DNA of 64,000 nucleotides from Verrucomicrobiota bacterium (GCA_016235595.1 JACRJX010000007.1:124001-188000), one strand, 5' to 3'; shown: positions 7,733-16,416, numbered from the stretch's first letter. Notes: generated from the letters alone by a model not told the origin. Program-made: numbers and translations.

Positions 7733-10081
7733 GTGAAAGTTGTAATCGCACTCGCAGTCTCGGTGCTTCTCTGCTCACCGGCGGCGGCTGCACAACCCGT
7801 CCTCGTCGAAGCCGAGTGCTTTGCCCAACGCGGCGGCTGGGTCGTGGACTCGCAGTTCATGGACCAGATGGGATCGCCCTACCTGCTGGCGCACGGACTC
7901 GGCCGGCCCGTGGCGGACGCGACGACGGAGGTCGAGTTCCCTGTGATCGGCACTTACCGCGTTTGGGTCCGCACCAAGGATTGGGTGGCGCAGTGGAAGG
8001 CGCCCGGCGCGCCGGGAAAGTTCCAATTGCTTGTTAGTGGCAAGCCGCTCGCCACGACTTTCGGCACGAAGGGCGCACAGTGGCACTGGCAAGATGGAGG
8101 CAAGGTGGACATCACCGAGCGACGTGTCCGGCTGGCGCTCCACGACCTCACCGGCTTCGAAGGACGATGCGATGCGGTTCTGTTCGCGCGCGACGTGAAG
8201 TTCACGCCACCGAATCGCGATCCGGAGATGGCGATGTTCCGGCGCGCGTGTCTCAACCTGCCAGAGCAGCCGGAGCCGGCGGGCGAGTTTGATTTCGTCG
8301 TTACCGGCGGCGGGATCGCCGGAACGTGCGCGGCCATCTCGGCGGCGCGGCTAGGGTTGAAGGTCGCGCTCATCCAGGATCGTCCTGTGCTCGGCGGCAA
8401 CAACAGCTCCGAAGTGCGTGTCTGGCTCCAAGGCGCGCGCAACAAAGAGCCGTGGCCGCGCATCGGCGACGTGGTGGCGGAACTGGAGCAGCCACGGCGC
8501 GCGCACTACGGGCCGACCAACACCGCCGATCTCTACGAGGACGAGAAGAAGCTCGCCGTTGTCCGAGCCGAGCCAAATATTCGCCTCTTTCTCGAACACC
8601 GCGTCAACGGTGCGGAAACCGATGGAGGCAGGATTCGTGCCGTTATCGCGCAGAAGATCAACACCGGTCGGCGCGTGCGCATTGCAGGGCGATGGTTCGC
8701 CGACTGCACCGGGGATGCGGCCGTGGGCGCGCTGGCGGGAGCGGATTTCGAGATCGAGCCGAAAGGCCGCATGGGACCGTGCAATCTCTGGAACGTCTGC
8801 GAGTGCAAGGATACCAACGCCATCAACACCACCACCGCGGTCGCGGCCGAGCCGCAGCGGTTCCCGCGATGCCCGTGGGCGCTCGACCTGACGGATAAGC
8901 CATTCCCCGGTCGTAGCAAGACCAAACCGGACACGCTCAAACTCGGCGGCTGGTATTGGGAGAGCGGCTTCGACCGCGACCCGATCGAGGAGATGGAATA
9001 CATCCGCGATTGGAACTTCCGTGCGATGTATGGCGCTTGGGACGTGATGAAGAATGTGGACAAGGTTCTGCCCAACCACCGCCTCAATTGGTCGGCGCAC
9101 ATTCTCGGCAAGCGCGAGTCACGGCGGCTGTTGGGCGACGTGGTGCTATGCTTCGACGATCTGAAGAAGGATGTGAAATTCCACGATGGCTGCGCGCCGA
9201 CGGGCTGGAGCAATGACCTGCACCTGCCCGACCCGAAATACGAAAGGGGCTTCGAGGGCGACGCGTTCATCTCGCGGGCAGACTTTGGCCACTTCCCTGC
9301 CATTCAGGAGCGCCGGCCGTTCTGGATTCCGTATCGCTGCCTCTACTCGCGTAACATCGCGAACCTCTTCATGGCCGGCCGCGACATCAGCACCAAACAC
9401 GACGCGCTGGGCGCGGTCCGAGTCATGCGCACCGGCGGTTGCATGGGCGAGGTCGTCGGCATGGCCGCGAGCCTCTGCAAGAAACACAACACGATACCGC
9501 GCCACATCTACGAAAGTTACCTCGACGAACTCCAGGACCTGATGCGCCGCGGCGTCGGCAAGAAACCCGGCGCGAATCCCGACTATGACAATGGTGCTGA
9601 ACCGAAGCGCAAGCCGGCCTCGAAAAATCCGCCGGTCGTTTCCGTGCCCGCTTGGCTCGCCAAAGCCGGCCCGAATCTCGCGCTTGCTGCGAAGGTGTCC
9701 GTGCCTGGTGGCGAGTTGCTCAACGACGGCAAAGCAGAGGTGAGCAACAACGGCGGTCGCTGGCTGGGCCGGGGCAAACTGCCGCACGAGATCGAGTTCA
9801 CGTGGGAAAGGCCCGTGACCATCGGCGCAGCGCGAATTATTTCGGGGTTCTTCGACGGCGCGATCACTGCTCCGATCACTGACTTTGTCCTTCAATGGCA
9901 CGACGGCGCAGAGTGGAAGGAGATTTCAGGCTCGGCGGCAAAGGGAAACCTCAATGCCTGCTGGAGTTGCAGCTTTCAACCAGTGACGGCGGCAAAGATT
10001 CGTCTGCTCGTCACAAAGACGAGGACCGACACCTCCCGTATCTGGGAGGTGGAACTCTACGGGCCGACAGCGGCCAAGTGA
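7733..10081 (+). CDS. Secreted FAD-dependent oxidoreductase with flanking carbohydrate-binding-like domains
   Basis: 782 residues from a GTG start at 7733, preceded by GGAG and giving a clean signal peptide ending in AAAAQP. The frame upstream overlaps the previous gene. The first 170 residues look like a beta-sandwich (VLVEAECFAQRGGW, YRVWVRTKDW). The FAD-binding Rossmann motif GGGIAGTCAAISAARLG begins near residue 192 and is followed by LGGNNSSEVRVWLQG, typical of the FAD_oxidored family (PF12831). A motif NLFMAGRDISTKHDALGAVRVMRT lies in the C-terminal part of the catalytic domain. The last 130 residues resemble a discoidin/F5-8 type C fold. It begins 4 bp after the cytochrome-like gene, so the two may form a periplasmic dehydrogenase and electron acceptor pair. 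Confidence 0.8.
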   Translation: MKVVIALAVSVLLCSPAAAAQPVLVEAECFAQRGGWVVDSQFMDQMGSPYLLAHGLGRPVADATTEVEFPVIGTYRVWVRTKDWVAQWKAPGAPGKFQLLVSGKPLATTFGTKGAQWHWQDGGKVDITERRVRLALHDLTGFEGRCDAVLFARDVKFTPPNRDPEMAMFRRACLNLPEQPEPAGEFDFVVTGGGIAGTCAAISAARLGLKVALIQDRPVLGGNNSSEVRVWLQGARNKEPWPRIGDVVAELEQPRRAHYGPTNTADLYEDEKKLAVVRAEPNIRLFLEHRVNGAETDGGRIRAVIAQKINTGRRVRIAGRWFADCTGDAAVGALAGADFEIEPKGRMGPCNLWNVCECKDTNAINTTTAVAAEPQRFPRCPWALDLTDKPFPGRSKTKPDTLKLGGWYWESGFDRDPIEEMEYIRDWNFRAMYGAWDVMKNVDKVLPNHRLNWSAHILGKRESRRLLGDVVLCFDDLKKDVKFHDGCAPTGWSNDLHLPDPKYERGFEGDAFISRADFGHFPAIQERRPFWIPYRCLYSRNIANLFMAGRDISTKHDALGAVRVMRTGGCMGEVVGMAASLCKKHNTIPRHIYESYLDELQDLMRRGVGKKPGANPDYDNGAEPKRKPASKNPPVVSVPAWLAKAGPNLALAAKVSVPGGELLNDGKAEVSNNGGRWLGRGKLPHEIEFTWERPVTIGAARIISGFFDGAITAPITDFVLQWHDGAEWKEISGSAAKGNLNACWSCSFQPVTAAKIRLLVTKTRTDTSRIWEVELYGPTAAK

Positions 10082-10168
10082 CAACAATCTTGCTCTGGAC
10101 TGGCGACAACAATTTGGAGAAGCTGTACGACTGGAATTTTTCGAGACAATAATACAAAGGAGAAAAAC

Positions 10169-11275
10169 ATGATTCGAACCGTCCTCACCATCGTCATTGC
10201 GTGCGTCTTGCTCGCCCAAGCCGCCTCTGCCGCGCAGTCCCCCGGCCGCAACTGCCCGGCATCACAGGCTTGCGCGAATGCCGAACTGCTCGTCGCATTT
10301 CCCGATTGCGTCAACACGCCTGATGGCATGGCGCTCCTGAAGGACGGCAGCATTGTGGTCTCTGCTCCGAACTTCAACGACGAGACCAAGCCGCCGCTCC
10401 TCATGCGCGTCACCGGCAGCGCGGGCAAGGCCAAGGCCGAGAAGTTCTACGAGTTCCCGAACCCATATCCGGGCCTGCCGCAGGGTCTCGACCGCATCTC
10501 GCCGATGGGCATCATGCAAGCGCCGGGCGGCGATATCTTTTTCGCCGATCTGCAAATCCGGAAGGACATCAGCCAGAAATCGCGCCTTTGGCGGCTGGTG
10601 ATGAAAGGCGGCAAACCGCAGAAGATGGTGCTCGTGGCGAAGGGCTTCAATGTCGCCAATGGCATCGCGATTCGCGGCGGTTATCTCTACATCACCGAAT
10701 CCAACCTCGAACCCGGCGTCTTTCCGTTCACCAGCGCCGTCATGCGCTTCAAACTCGACGAAGAGAATGTGGAACTGAAAACGCCGATCAAGAACGACCC
10801 ACACATTATCGCGACGTTCACGAGCAAGAAGAAGCAGTGGCCCTTCGGCGCCGACGGCATTGACTTCGACAACCAGGGCAACCTCTACGTCGGCCTCTTT
10901 GGCGAGGGGCAGATGTTCAAGATCATGTTCGACAAGAAGGGCAATGTCGTCTCCAACACGCTCTTTGCGGAAGCCCCCGGCAAACTCATCAACTGCGACG
11001 GCATGCGCCTCGACAAGCGCACCAACAAACTCTACGTGGCCGACTCCGCCTCCAATGCGATCCAGGTCATTGACTGCAAGACCGGCACCGTCGAGACACT
11101 TGCCTCCAACGAGGATGTGGCCGACAAGCGTTCCGGCGGCATGGACCAGCCGTGCGAGGCGCTCGTGCGCGGCAGGGAGATCATCGTCAGCAACATGGAC
11201 TGGCCGTTCCCCGGCTTCAAGAACGCCAAGTGGCAGCAGCCGGCGACGCTCTCGATCATCAAGCTCAAGAAGTAG
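10169..11275 (+). CDS. Secreted SMP-30/gluconolactonase-like beta-propeller
   Basis: 368 residues with a signal peptide (cleavage near ASAAQ). Repeated propeller strands are visible: NTPDGMALLKDGSIVVS, PLGI-type RISPMGIMQAPGGDIFFADL, ANGIAIRGGYLYITES, ADGIDFDNQGNLYVGLFG and CDGMRLDKRTNKLYVAD. This is the pattern of SMP-30/gluconolactonase/LRE-like proteins, which hydrolyse sugar lactones or act as binding propellers. A good ribosome-binding site (AAAGGAG) precedes the ATG. It may hydrolyse a lactone made by the upstream FAD enzyme. A related lipoprotein lies at 20049-21128. Metal ligands could not be assigned with certainty. Confidence 0.75.
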   Translation: MIRTVLTIVIACVLLAQAASAAQSPGRNCPASQACANAELLVAFPDCVNTPDGMALLKDGSIVVSAPNFNDETKPPLLMRVTGSAGKAKAEKFYEFPNPYPGLPQGLDRISPMGIMQAPGGDIFFADLQIRKDISQKSRLWRLVMKGGKPQKMVLVAKGFNVANGIAIRGGYLYITESNLEPGVFPFTSAVMRFKLDEENVELKTPIKNDPHIIATFTSKKKQWPFGADGIDFDNQGNLYVGLFGEGQMFKIMFDKKGNVVSNTLFAEAPGKLINCDGMRLDKRTNKLYVADSASNAIQVIDCKTGTVETLASNEDVADKRSGGMDQPCEALVRGREIIVSNMDWPFPGFKNAKWQQPATLSIIKLKK

Positions 11276-11293
11276 AACATCCCAAACGTCATT

Positions 11294-11328
11294 GGACGGC
11301 GTCTCACTCCCATGGTGAGACGCCGTCC
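11294..11328. repeat. Perfect 14-bp hairpin just upstream of an SDR gene
   Basis: GGACGGCGTCTCAC and its exact complement are separated by 7 bp. The stem ends 11 bp before the ATG of the SDR gene and replaces a visible ribosome-binding site. No run of T follows, so it is not a classical terminator. It may be a dispersed palindrome, an attenuator or an RNA-processing site. Confidence 0.6.
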
Positions 11329-11339
11329 TGCAAACCATC

Positions 11340-12128
11340 ATGAACTCTCGTTTCGACAACAAAACCGCGCTCATCACTGGCGCCGCTGGTGCTATCGGCA
11401 AGAGTATCGCCCGGGGCTTTGCCGCAGGCGGTGCGCGCGTCTTCATCACCGACATCGCACAGGCGAGCGTTGACGCCGCCGTCGCCGAACTCAAAGCCGA
11501 ACGCGCGCAGGCTGCCGGTCTCGCCGCCAATGTCGTCAAAGAAGCAGAAGTCAAAGCCGTCGTGGATGCTGCTGCGAAATTCGGCGGCGGCGCGGTGGAC
11601 ATCCTTGTCAACGTGGCTGGCGTCGTCGGCCAGGGCAAAGTCGAGGATATCACCGAAGCCGAATGGGATCGCATCTTCGGTGTGAACTGCAAAGGCACGT
11701 TCTTCTTCACCAAGCACATCGTGCCGCTGATGAAGGCGAAAAAATACGGCAAGATCGTCAACTTCAGTTCCAAGTCCGGCAAGACCGGTTCGGCGATCAT
11801 GAGTCCTTACTCGGCTGCGAAGGCCGCCGTCATCGGCTTTACCCAGGCGCTGGCCTACGAGCTGGCCGACTTCGGCATCACGGTAAACTGTCTCTGTCCC
11901 GGCATCACCGACAACACCGGCGTTTGGGCCAACGTCAGCGCCGGCTACATACAGAACCTCGGCAAAAGCCGCGACGAAGTCGTGAAGCAGTTCACCTCCA
12001 AGATCCCGCTCAAGCGTTTGGCGAGCGTCGCCGACCTCGTGGCCGTGACGCTCTTCATGGCGGGCAGTGGCGCCGACTACATGACCGGTCAGGCCATCAA
12101 CGTCACCGGCGGCCGGGAAATGCACTAA
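11340..12128 (+). CDS. Short-chain dehydrogenase/reductase (SDR)
   Basis: 262 residues of the classical SDR type. The NAD(P)-binding TGAAGAIG motif is at residues 13-20, followed by an NVAG motif and the catalytic Ser (NFSSKSG) and YSAAK with Tyr157 and Lys161. The C-terminal CPGITDNTG segment shapes the substrate pocket. An Asp-Ile after the second beta strand (FITDIA) suggests NAD preference. It sits between a lactonase-like propeller and deoC and probably oxidises a hydroxyl of the sugar or polyol handled by this run; the substrate cannot be read from the sequence. Confidence 0.85.
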   Translation: MNSRFDNKTALITGAAGAIGKSIARGFAAGGARVFITDIAQASVDAAVAELKAERAQAAGLAANVVKEAEVKAVVDAAAKFGGGAVDILVNVAGVVGQGKVEDITEAEWDRIFGVNCKGTFFFTKHIVPLMKAKKYGKIVNFSSKSGKTGSAIMSPYSAAKAAVIGFTQALAYELADFGITVNCLCPGITDNTGVWANVSAGYIQNLGKSRDEVVKQFTSKIPLKRLASVADLVAVTLFMAGSGADYMTGQAINVTGGREMH

Positions 12129-12184
12129 GCGGAGCGGGAATCATGTTCAGCCCGCCACGGAACGGCGGGCAGCGAAAGACCCAG

Positions 12185-12871
12185 ATGAAAACGTTCACTG
12201 TTCAGGAAGTCGCCGCGACCATTGACCACGCGGTGCTGAAACCCAACTTCACCGATGCCGACATCGAGAAGCACGCCAAGATGTGCGTCACACGCGGCGT
12301 GAAAAGCATGTGTGTTCGCCCCTGCGACGTGGCGCTCGCCGCAAAATGCCTTGCCGGCAGCAAAGTGCTTGTCTCTGTCGTTATCGGCTTCCCTCACGGC
12401 CATCATCGGTCCGAGGTCAAGGCGTTCGAAGCTGATCTGGCCATCAAGGACGGCGCGCGCGAACTCGACATGGTCATGAACATCGGCAAATTCCTCGCTG
12501 GTGACTACGACTATGTCCGCCGCGACATCGCCAGCGTCGTTGCGGTGGCGAAGCCGAAAGGCGTGCTTGTGAAGGTAATCCAGGAGAGCGGTTACCTGAC
12601 GCTCGACCAGGTGGCCAAAGCTTGCCTGATTACAGAGGAAGCCGGCGCGAATTTTGTGAAGACCTCGACCGGTTTTGGTCCCGGCAGCGCGACGCCGGAG
12701 ATCATCGCCATGATGCTCAAGACCGTCGGTGGCCGGCTCGGCGTCAAACCTTCGGGCGGCATCCGTGATTGGAAGACCGCCACCGGATACCTCGCGCAAG
12801 GCGCCAACCGTCTTGGCGTCGGTTCCACGGAAGCTGTGCTCGATGGAGGAGCCGCCAGTGGCAACTATTAA
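12185..12871 (+). CDS. deoC: Deoxyribose-phosphate aldolase-type (DeoC/LacD family) aldolase
   Basis: 228 residues, close to the short form of DeoC. The Schiff-base lysine is Lys159 in FVKTSTGFG, the second active-site lysine is Lys188 in GVKPSGGIRD, and the relay aspartate is Asp95 in ARELDMVMNIG. DeoC cleaves 2-deoxyribose-5-phosphate to glyceraldehyde-3-phosphate and acetaldehyde; relatives in sugar operons act on other deoxy-sugar phosphates. The ATG at 12185 was chosen; an in-frame ATG at 12143 would add 14 unlikely residues. The last 14 bp overlap the next gene, so the two are translationally coupled. In this run it is the natural carbon-carbon cleavage step after the FGGY kinase. Confidence 0.85.
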   Translation: MKTFTVQEVAATIDHAVLKPNFTDADIEKHAKMCVTRGVKSMCVRPCDVALAAKCLAGSKVLVSVVIGFPHGHHRSEVKAFEADLAIKDGARELDMVMNIGKFLAGDYDYVRRDIASVVAVAKPKGVLVKVIQESGYLTLDQVAKACLITEEAGANFVKTSTGFGPGSATPEIIAMMLKTVGGRLGVKPSGGIRDWKTATGYLAQGANRLGVGSTEAVLDGGAASGNY

Positions 12872-13994
12872 AGCTGTCGTCTATCACGGCCCGCTCGACG
12901 TGCGCTGCGAGCAGGTGCCGATGCCGGGATGTGGCGCGGACGAAATCCGCGTGAAGGTGGACGCCTGCGCCGTTTGCGGCTCGGATTGGAAAGCCTACAA
13001 GTCTGGCAACCCGCGGATGAAGCCGCCGATTACGATCGGCCACGAGTTCACCGGGATCATTGAAACCATCGGCGCCGACGTCCCAGGAATGTGGGAGGGA
13101 CCTCAGCGTCCCGACCTCCGGCAGCCGGCTGAACAACAGTCAGTCGGGGCACCAAGGCCCCTCCCACATTCCAGCAGCCTTGCCGTCGGCGAGCGCGTCG
13201 TCATGGCGACTTCGATCTCTTGCGGCGAGTGCCTCTATTGCCGGCGCGGCTGGCGCAACCTCTGCACTGACTTGCGGCCGATGGGCTTCCACTACAACGG
13301 TGGCATGGCGGAGTTCGTCACGGTTCCCGCGCGCGGTTTGCAGCAGGGCCACATCGTCAAGGTTCCCGCTGATGTCAAAGCCACCCACGCCGCGCTTGCC
13401 GAGCCGGTGAGTTGTTGTGTCAACGCCGCCGAAAACTGCGGCATCACCAAGGGTGACGTCGTCGCCGTCCTTGGTGCGGGGCCGATGGGAATTCTCAACG
13501 CCTGCGTCGCGCGTGAGTATGGCGCGGCGAAGATCATCCTCAGCGAAGTCAATCCCGCCCGTTTGAAGCAAGCCGAGGCATTTGGCTTTGATCGTCTCGT
13601 GAACCCAGCCAGCGAAGACCTTGCCAGGATCATCAAAGACGAAACCGGCGGCTACGGCGCCGACGTGGTTATCGTGGCCGCGCCCGCCGCGCAGCCGCAG
13701 GAGCAGGCGATGACGCTCGTGCGCAAACGCGGTACCGTTTGTCTCTTCGCCTCGCTGCCCGCCGGCAAGAGCATGCTCAACGTGGACAGCCGGCCGATTC
13801 ACTACGGCGAACTGCGCGTCATCGGTTCCAGCGACTCCACCAGCACCCACGTCCGGCGCGCGGTGGAATTGATCGCCGGAGGTTCGTTGCCGGTGGAGAA
13901 GATTGCCAGCCACATCCTGAAACTCGATGACATCCAGCGCGCGTTTGCGTTGATGGAGAGCGGCGAAGCGCTGCGCGTGGTGCTGGTGCCGTAG
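12858..13994 (+). CDS. Zinc-dependent sugar/polyol dehydrogenase (MDR family) with a 30-residue in-frame insertion
   Basis: 378 residues from a GTG start with a perfect GGAGGAG ribosome-binding site; an ATG at 12843 is an alternative. Catalytic zinc residues are Cys40 (AVCGSD) and His62-Glu63 (GHEF). The structural zinc site is Cys122, Cys125, Cys128 and Cys136. A nucleotide-binding LGAGPMG motif follows. Residues 78-107 are foreign to the family: they are the translation of a palindromic repeat inserted between IGADVPG and LAVGERV, where relatives run straight on. Removing them gives 348 residues, the usual family length. The insertion falls in the catalytic-domain loop between the two zinc sites, so the protein may still fold. 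The gene overlaps the end of deoC by 14 bp. Confidence 0.88.
   Translation: MATIKAVVYHGPLDVRCEQVPMPGCGADEIRVKVDACAVCGSDWKAYKSGNPRMKPPITIGHEFTGIIETIGADVPGMWEGPQRPDLRQPAEQQSVGAPRPLPHSSSLAVGERVVMATSISCGECLYCRRGWRNLCTDLRPMGFHYNGGMAEFVTVPARGLQQGHIVKVPADVKATHAALAEPVSCCVNAAENCGITKGDVVAVLGAGPMGILNACVAREYGAAKIILSEVNPARLKQAEAFGFDRLVNPASEDLARIIKDETGGYGADVVIVAAPAAQPQEQAMTLVRKRGTVCLFASLPAGKSMLNVDSRPIHYGELRVIGSSDSTSTHVRRAVELIAGGSLPVEKIASHILKLDDIQRAFALMESGEALRVVLVP
13086..13172. repeat. Palindromic insertion element, copy 1, inside the zinc dehydrogenase gene
   Basis: The ends are perfect 14-bp inverted repeats (GGAATGTGGGAGGG), and the imperfect pairing extends to 30 bp on each side with a 27-bp centre. 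The shared right flank TTCCAGCAGC with copy 2 suggests a unit of about 90 bp. It contains no stop codon in the dehydrogenase frame and adds exactly 30 codons. Confidence 0.85.
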
Positions 13995-14327
13995 TTGTTG
14001 TAAGACGCTAGCGTGGCTGGAGAATGGCAAACACGAACAGATCATCAATAAGACGGCGGGATTCATTCCGGGCCTGAAGGCGCGGTGGCGCGAGCAGTTG
14101 GCGGAACTGATGGGGGTCAAACGATTCGAAAGGAATGGTTGGAATGTGGGAGGGGCCTCAGCGCCCCGACCGTCATCGTACTCCCGTCAAGCTCCATGGG
14201 CACTCATTTGCGTTCCAGATCTGGTCGGGGCGCTGAGGCCCCTCCCACATTCCAGCAGCAGCGGCTACAATCTCCTGCCACTGGCCATTCGCAAGCGAGC
14301 TTGGAAGCCAGCGTGGCTCCGCTTACA
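13995..14327 (+). other. 333-bp intergenic region with a possible gene remnant and palindromic element
   Basis: From about 14011 one plus-strand frame stays open to 14340 and first reads like protein (KHEQIINKTAGFIPGLKARW, then REQLAELMG). It is then interrupted by the palindromic element at 14141-14253. It has no convincing start and no family I recognise. I read it as the remnant of a decayed gene rather than an active one. Confidence 0.4.
14141..14253. repeat. Palindromic insertion element, copy 2, with perfect 30-bp inverted repeats
   Basis: Left arm 14141-14170 and right arm 14224-14253 are exact reverse complements over 30 bp, separated by 53 bp. The outer 14 bp equal those of copy 1, and the right flank TTCCAGCAGC is shared, but the centres differ. 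There is no coding capacity for a transposase, which fits a REP/MITE-like non-autonomous element. Confidence 0.88.
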
Positions 14328-15617
14328 ATGCAAACCATGAGACAACCGCTTCGGCTTTTGCTGGCAGCCGTGTTGAGCATGTGCTTGGGCGCAGCTTCTC
14401 CGTCGCTGGCAGCTTCGCTCGGGCAGAGCGCTCGCGAGTCCAAAACGCAGCTTGCGGAGAAGATCCTGCCCTATTGGTTTGACACGGCACAAGACATGGC
14501 CAACGGCGGCTATTTGCTCTCTGATGATCTTGTGAAGGGTCGTACGCTGCCTAAAGAGAAGGCCATCGTCACACAAGCGCGGATGATCTGGACGTTCTCG
14601 CTGGCGCACCGCAAAGGCTTCAGCGATGCGAGACGCGATTATCTGAAGGCGGCGGCGCAGGGCTATCGGTTTCTCATCGAGCACTTCCTCGACAAGGAAC
14701 ACGGCGGTTATTTCTGGAAGACCGATCTCGCCGGCAAGCCGGTGAACGAGAGGAAGATGGTCTATGGCCAGTCGTTCGTGATCTATGCGCTGGTGGAGTA
14801 TCACCGCGCCAGCGGGAACCCAGAGGCGTTGCGTCACGCGATGGAGCTTTACCAAACGTTGCAGAAGCGCGCCTATGACCCGAAGCGCGCCGGTTGGGTG
14901 GAGCACTTCACGCGCGAATGGACGCCGCTGGCGCTGCGCGATCCGGCCGGGGAGGTGGAGGTGGCGGGACTGAAAAGCGCCAACACTCACCTGCATTTGA
15001 TGGAGGCGCTGACGGAACTCTATGAGGTCACGCATGACAAGGGTGTTTGCAAGTCGTTGGAGGAATCGTTGAGCATTAACGCGGAATACTTCTACCCGCT
15101 CGATGCGAGCCAGTCGTGTTTCCATCGCAATCCCGATTGGTCGGCCGTCACCGATCCGCGCAGCGCGGGCTTGTCCTACGGCCACAACGTTGAGTTTGCG
15201 TGGCTGATGATTCGCGCAGAAGAGGTGCTGGGGCGCAAGCCGTCCTGGAACCACTTCTATGCGCATCTCGATCATGCGCTCAAGTGCGGTTACGACCGCG
15301 AGCGCGGCGGGCTTTACCATCGTGGCACTGGCAACCAGATGCCGTTCGACACGACGAAGGTCTGGTGGGTGCAGGCGGAGATGATTGCGGCGTTCACGGA
15401 CGCGCTGCGACACAAGCCGGACGCTGCGTATGAAGCTGCGCTGGAGAAGACGCTGGAGTTCGTTGCCCGGCACATGACCGACCCGAAGGACGGCATTTGG
15501 GTGGACAGCGTGTTGGCGGATGGCCAGCCTCGAAACACAAGCAAGGCGCACAACTGGAAAGCCAACTACCACGACGTGCGCGCGCTGGTAAAGTTTGTGG
15601 AGGCGTTCGGCAAGTAG
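14328..15617 (+). CDS. Secreted N-acylglucosamine 2-epimerase (AGE)-family protein
   Basis: About 429 residues; a second ATG at 14337 is equally possible and no strong ribosome-binding site is visible. The N-terminus is a signal peptide ending near LAAS. The rest shows the alpha6/alpha6 barrel pattern of AGE/cellobiose-2-epimerase enzymes: EKAIVTQARMIWTFS, HGGYFWKTD, KMVYGQSFVIYALVEY, the NTHLHLMEALTELYE segment with the active-site histidines, YGHNVEFAWLMIRAEE, and KVWWVQAEM with NWKANYHD near the C-terminus. These enzymes interconvert C2 epimers or aldose-ketose pairs of sugars. A signal peptide is unusual for the family and matches the other exported enzymes of this run. Confidence 0.8.
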   Translation: MQTMRQPLRLLLAAVLSMCLGAASPSLAASLGQSARESKTQLAEKILPYWFDTAQDMANGGYLLSDDLVKGRTLPKEKAIVTQARMIWTFSLAHRKGFSDARRDYLKAAAQGYRFLIEHFLDKEHGGYFWKTDLAGKPVNERKMVYGQSFVIYALVEYHRASGNPEALRHAMELYQTLQKRAYDPKRAGWVEHFTREWTPLALRDPAGEVEVAGLKSANTHLHLMEALTELYEVTHDKGVCKSLEESLSINAEYFYPLDASQSCFHRNPDWSAVTDPRSAGLSYGHNVEFAWLMIRAEEVLGRKPSWNHFYAHLDHALKCGYDRERGGLYHRGTGNQMPFDTTKVWWVQAEMIAAFTDALRHKPDAAYEAALEKTLEFVARHMTDPKDGIWVDSVLADGQPRNTSKAHNWKANYHDVRALVKFVEAFGK

Positions 15618-15631
15618 AAGGAGAGAGACCT

Positions 15632-16393
15632 ATGAACCTGAAACTTAAAGACAAGGTGGTGCTGGTCACGGGCGGTTCGCACGGGCTGGGCAGGGCGATT
15701 TGCCTCGGTCTGGCTGCGGAGGGCGCGAAGGTGGGTGTGAATTACCACCGCAATCCCGAAAAAGCGGAGGCGGTAGTCGCCGAAATCCAGCGGACGCACG
15801 GCGTTGAGGCCGCCGGCGCGCGCGGTGACATCGCCAAGGAATCGGAAGTCATCCAGATGTTTGATGAATTGGAGCAGCGTCTTGGCCCGGTGGATGTGGT
15901 GGTAAACAACGCTGCGGTGTGTCCGGTCGGTCCGATCACTGAGATGAGCGAGACGGATTGGAACCGGACGTTTCAGGTCAATATGACCGGCACGTTTCTG
16001 TGCAGCCGCGAACTGGCGCGGAGGCTCCTGAAAGCCAATCGCATCGGGCGCATCGTGAACATCTCGTCGCAGGCGGCGTTTCGCGGCTCGCAGTCGGGCA
16101 AGGCGCCCTACGACGCCAGCAAAGGGGCGATCGTCGCTTTCACCGTGTCACTCGCTCGCGAACTGGCGCCGAAGAACATCTGCGTCAATTGCGTCGCGCC
16201 GGGCTTCATGTATACCGAGATGCTGGCGCCGTTCATTGACGCGGACCGCGAGAAGTTCGAGGGCCGCGTGCCGCTGCACCGGATCGCGACACTGGAAGAG
16301 GTGACCAACGTTACCGTCTTCCTCGCCTCCGACCGCGCCAGCTACATGACCGGCGCGACGGTGGATGTGAGCGGTGGGCTGGCGATGAGGTAA
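15632..16393 (+). CDS. Short-chain dehydrogenase/reductase (SDR), FabG-like
   Basis: 253 residues with the classical SDR pattern: TGGSHGLGRA cofactor motif near residues 14-23, NNAAVCPVGP, NISSQAAFRG with the catalytic serine, and YDASK with Tyr160 and Lys164. The C-terminus has SYMTGATVDVSGG. The ATG at 15632 has AGGAG upstream and trims an open frame that overlaps the previous gene. An NYHR segment after the second strand suggests NADP preference. It follows the epimerase by 14 bp. The substrate is unknown; the position suggests oxidation or reduction of a sugar intermediate. Confidence 0.83.
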   Translation: MNLKLKDKVVLVTGGSHGLGRAICLGLAAEGAKVGVNYHRNPEKAEAVVAEIQRTHGVEAAGARGDIAKESEVIQMFDELEQRLGPVDVVVNNAAVCPVGPITEMSETDWNRTFQVNMTGTFLCSRELARRLLKANRIGRIVNISSQAAFRGSQSGKAPYDASKGAIVAFTVSLARELAPKNICVNCVAPGFMYTEMLAPFIDADREKFEGRVPLHRIATLEEVTNVTVFLASDRASYMTGATVDVSGGLAMR

Positions 16394-16416
16394 TGGCGTT
16401 GTTGCGGAAGACTTGC

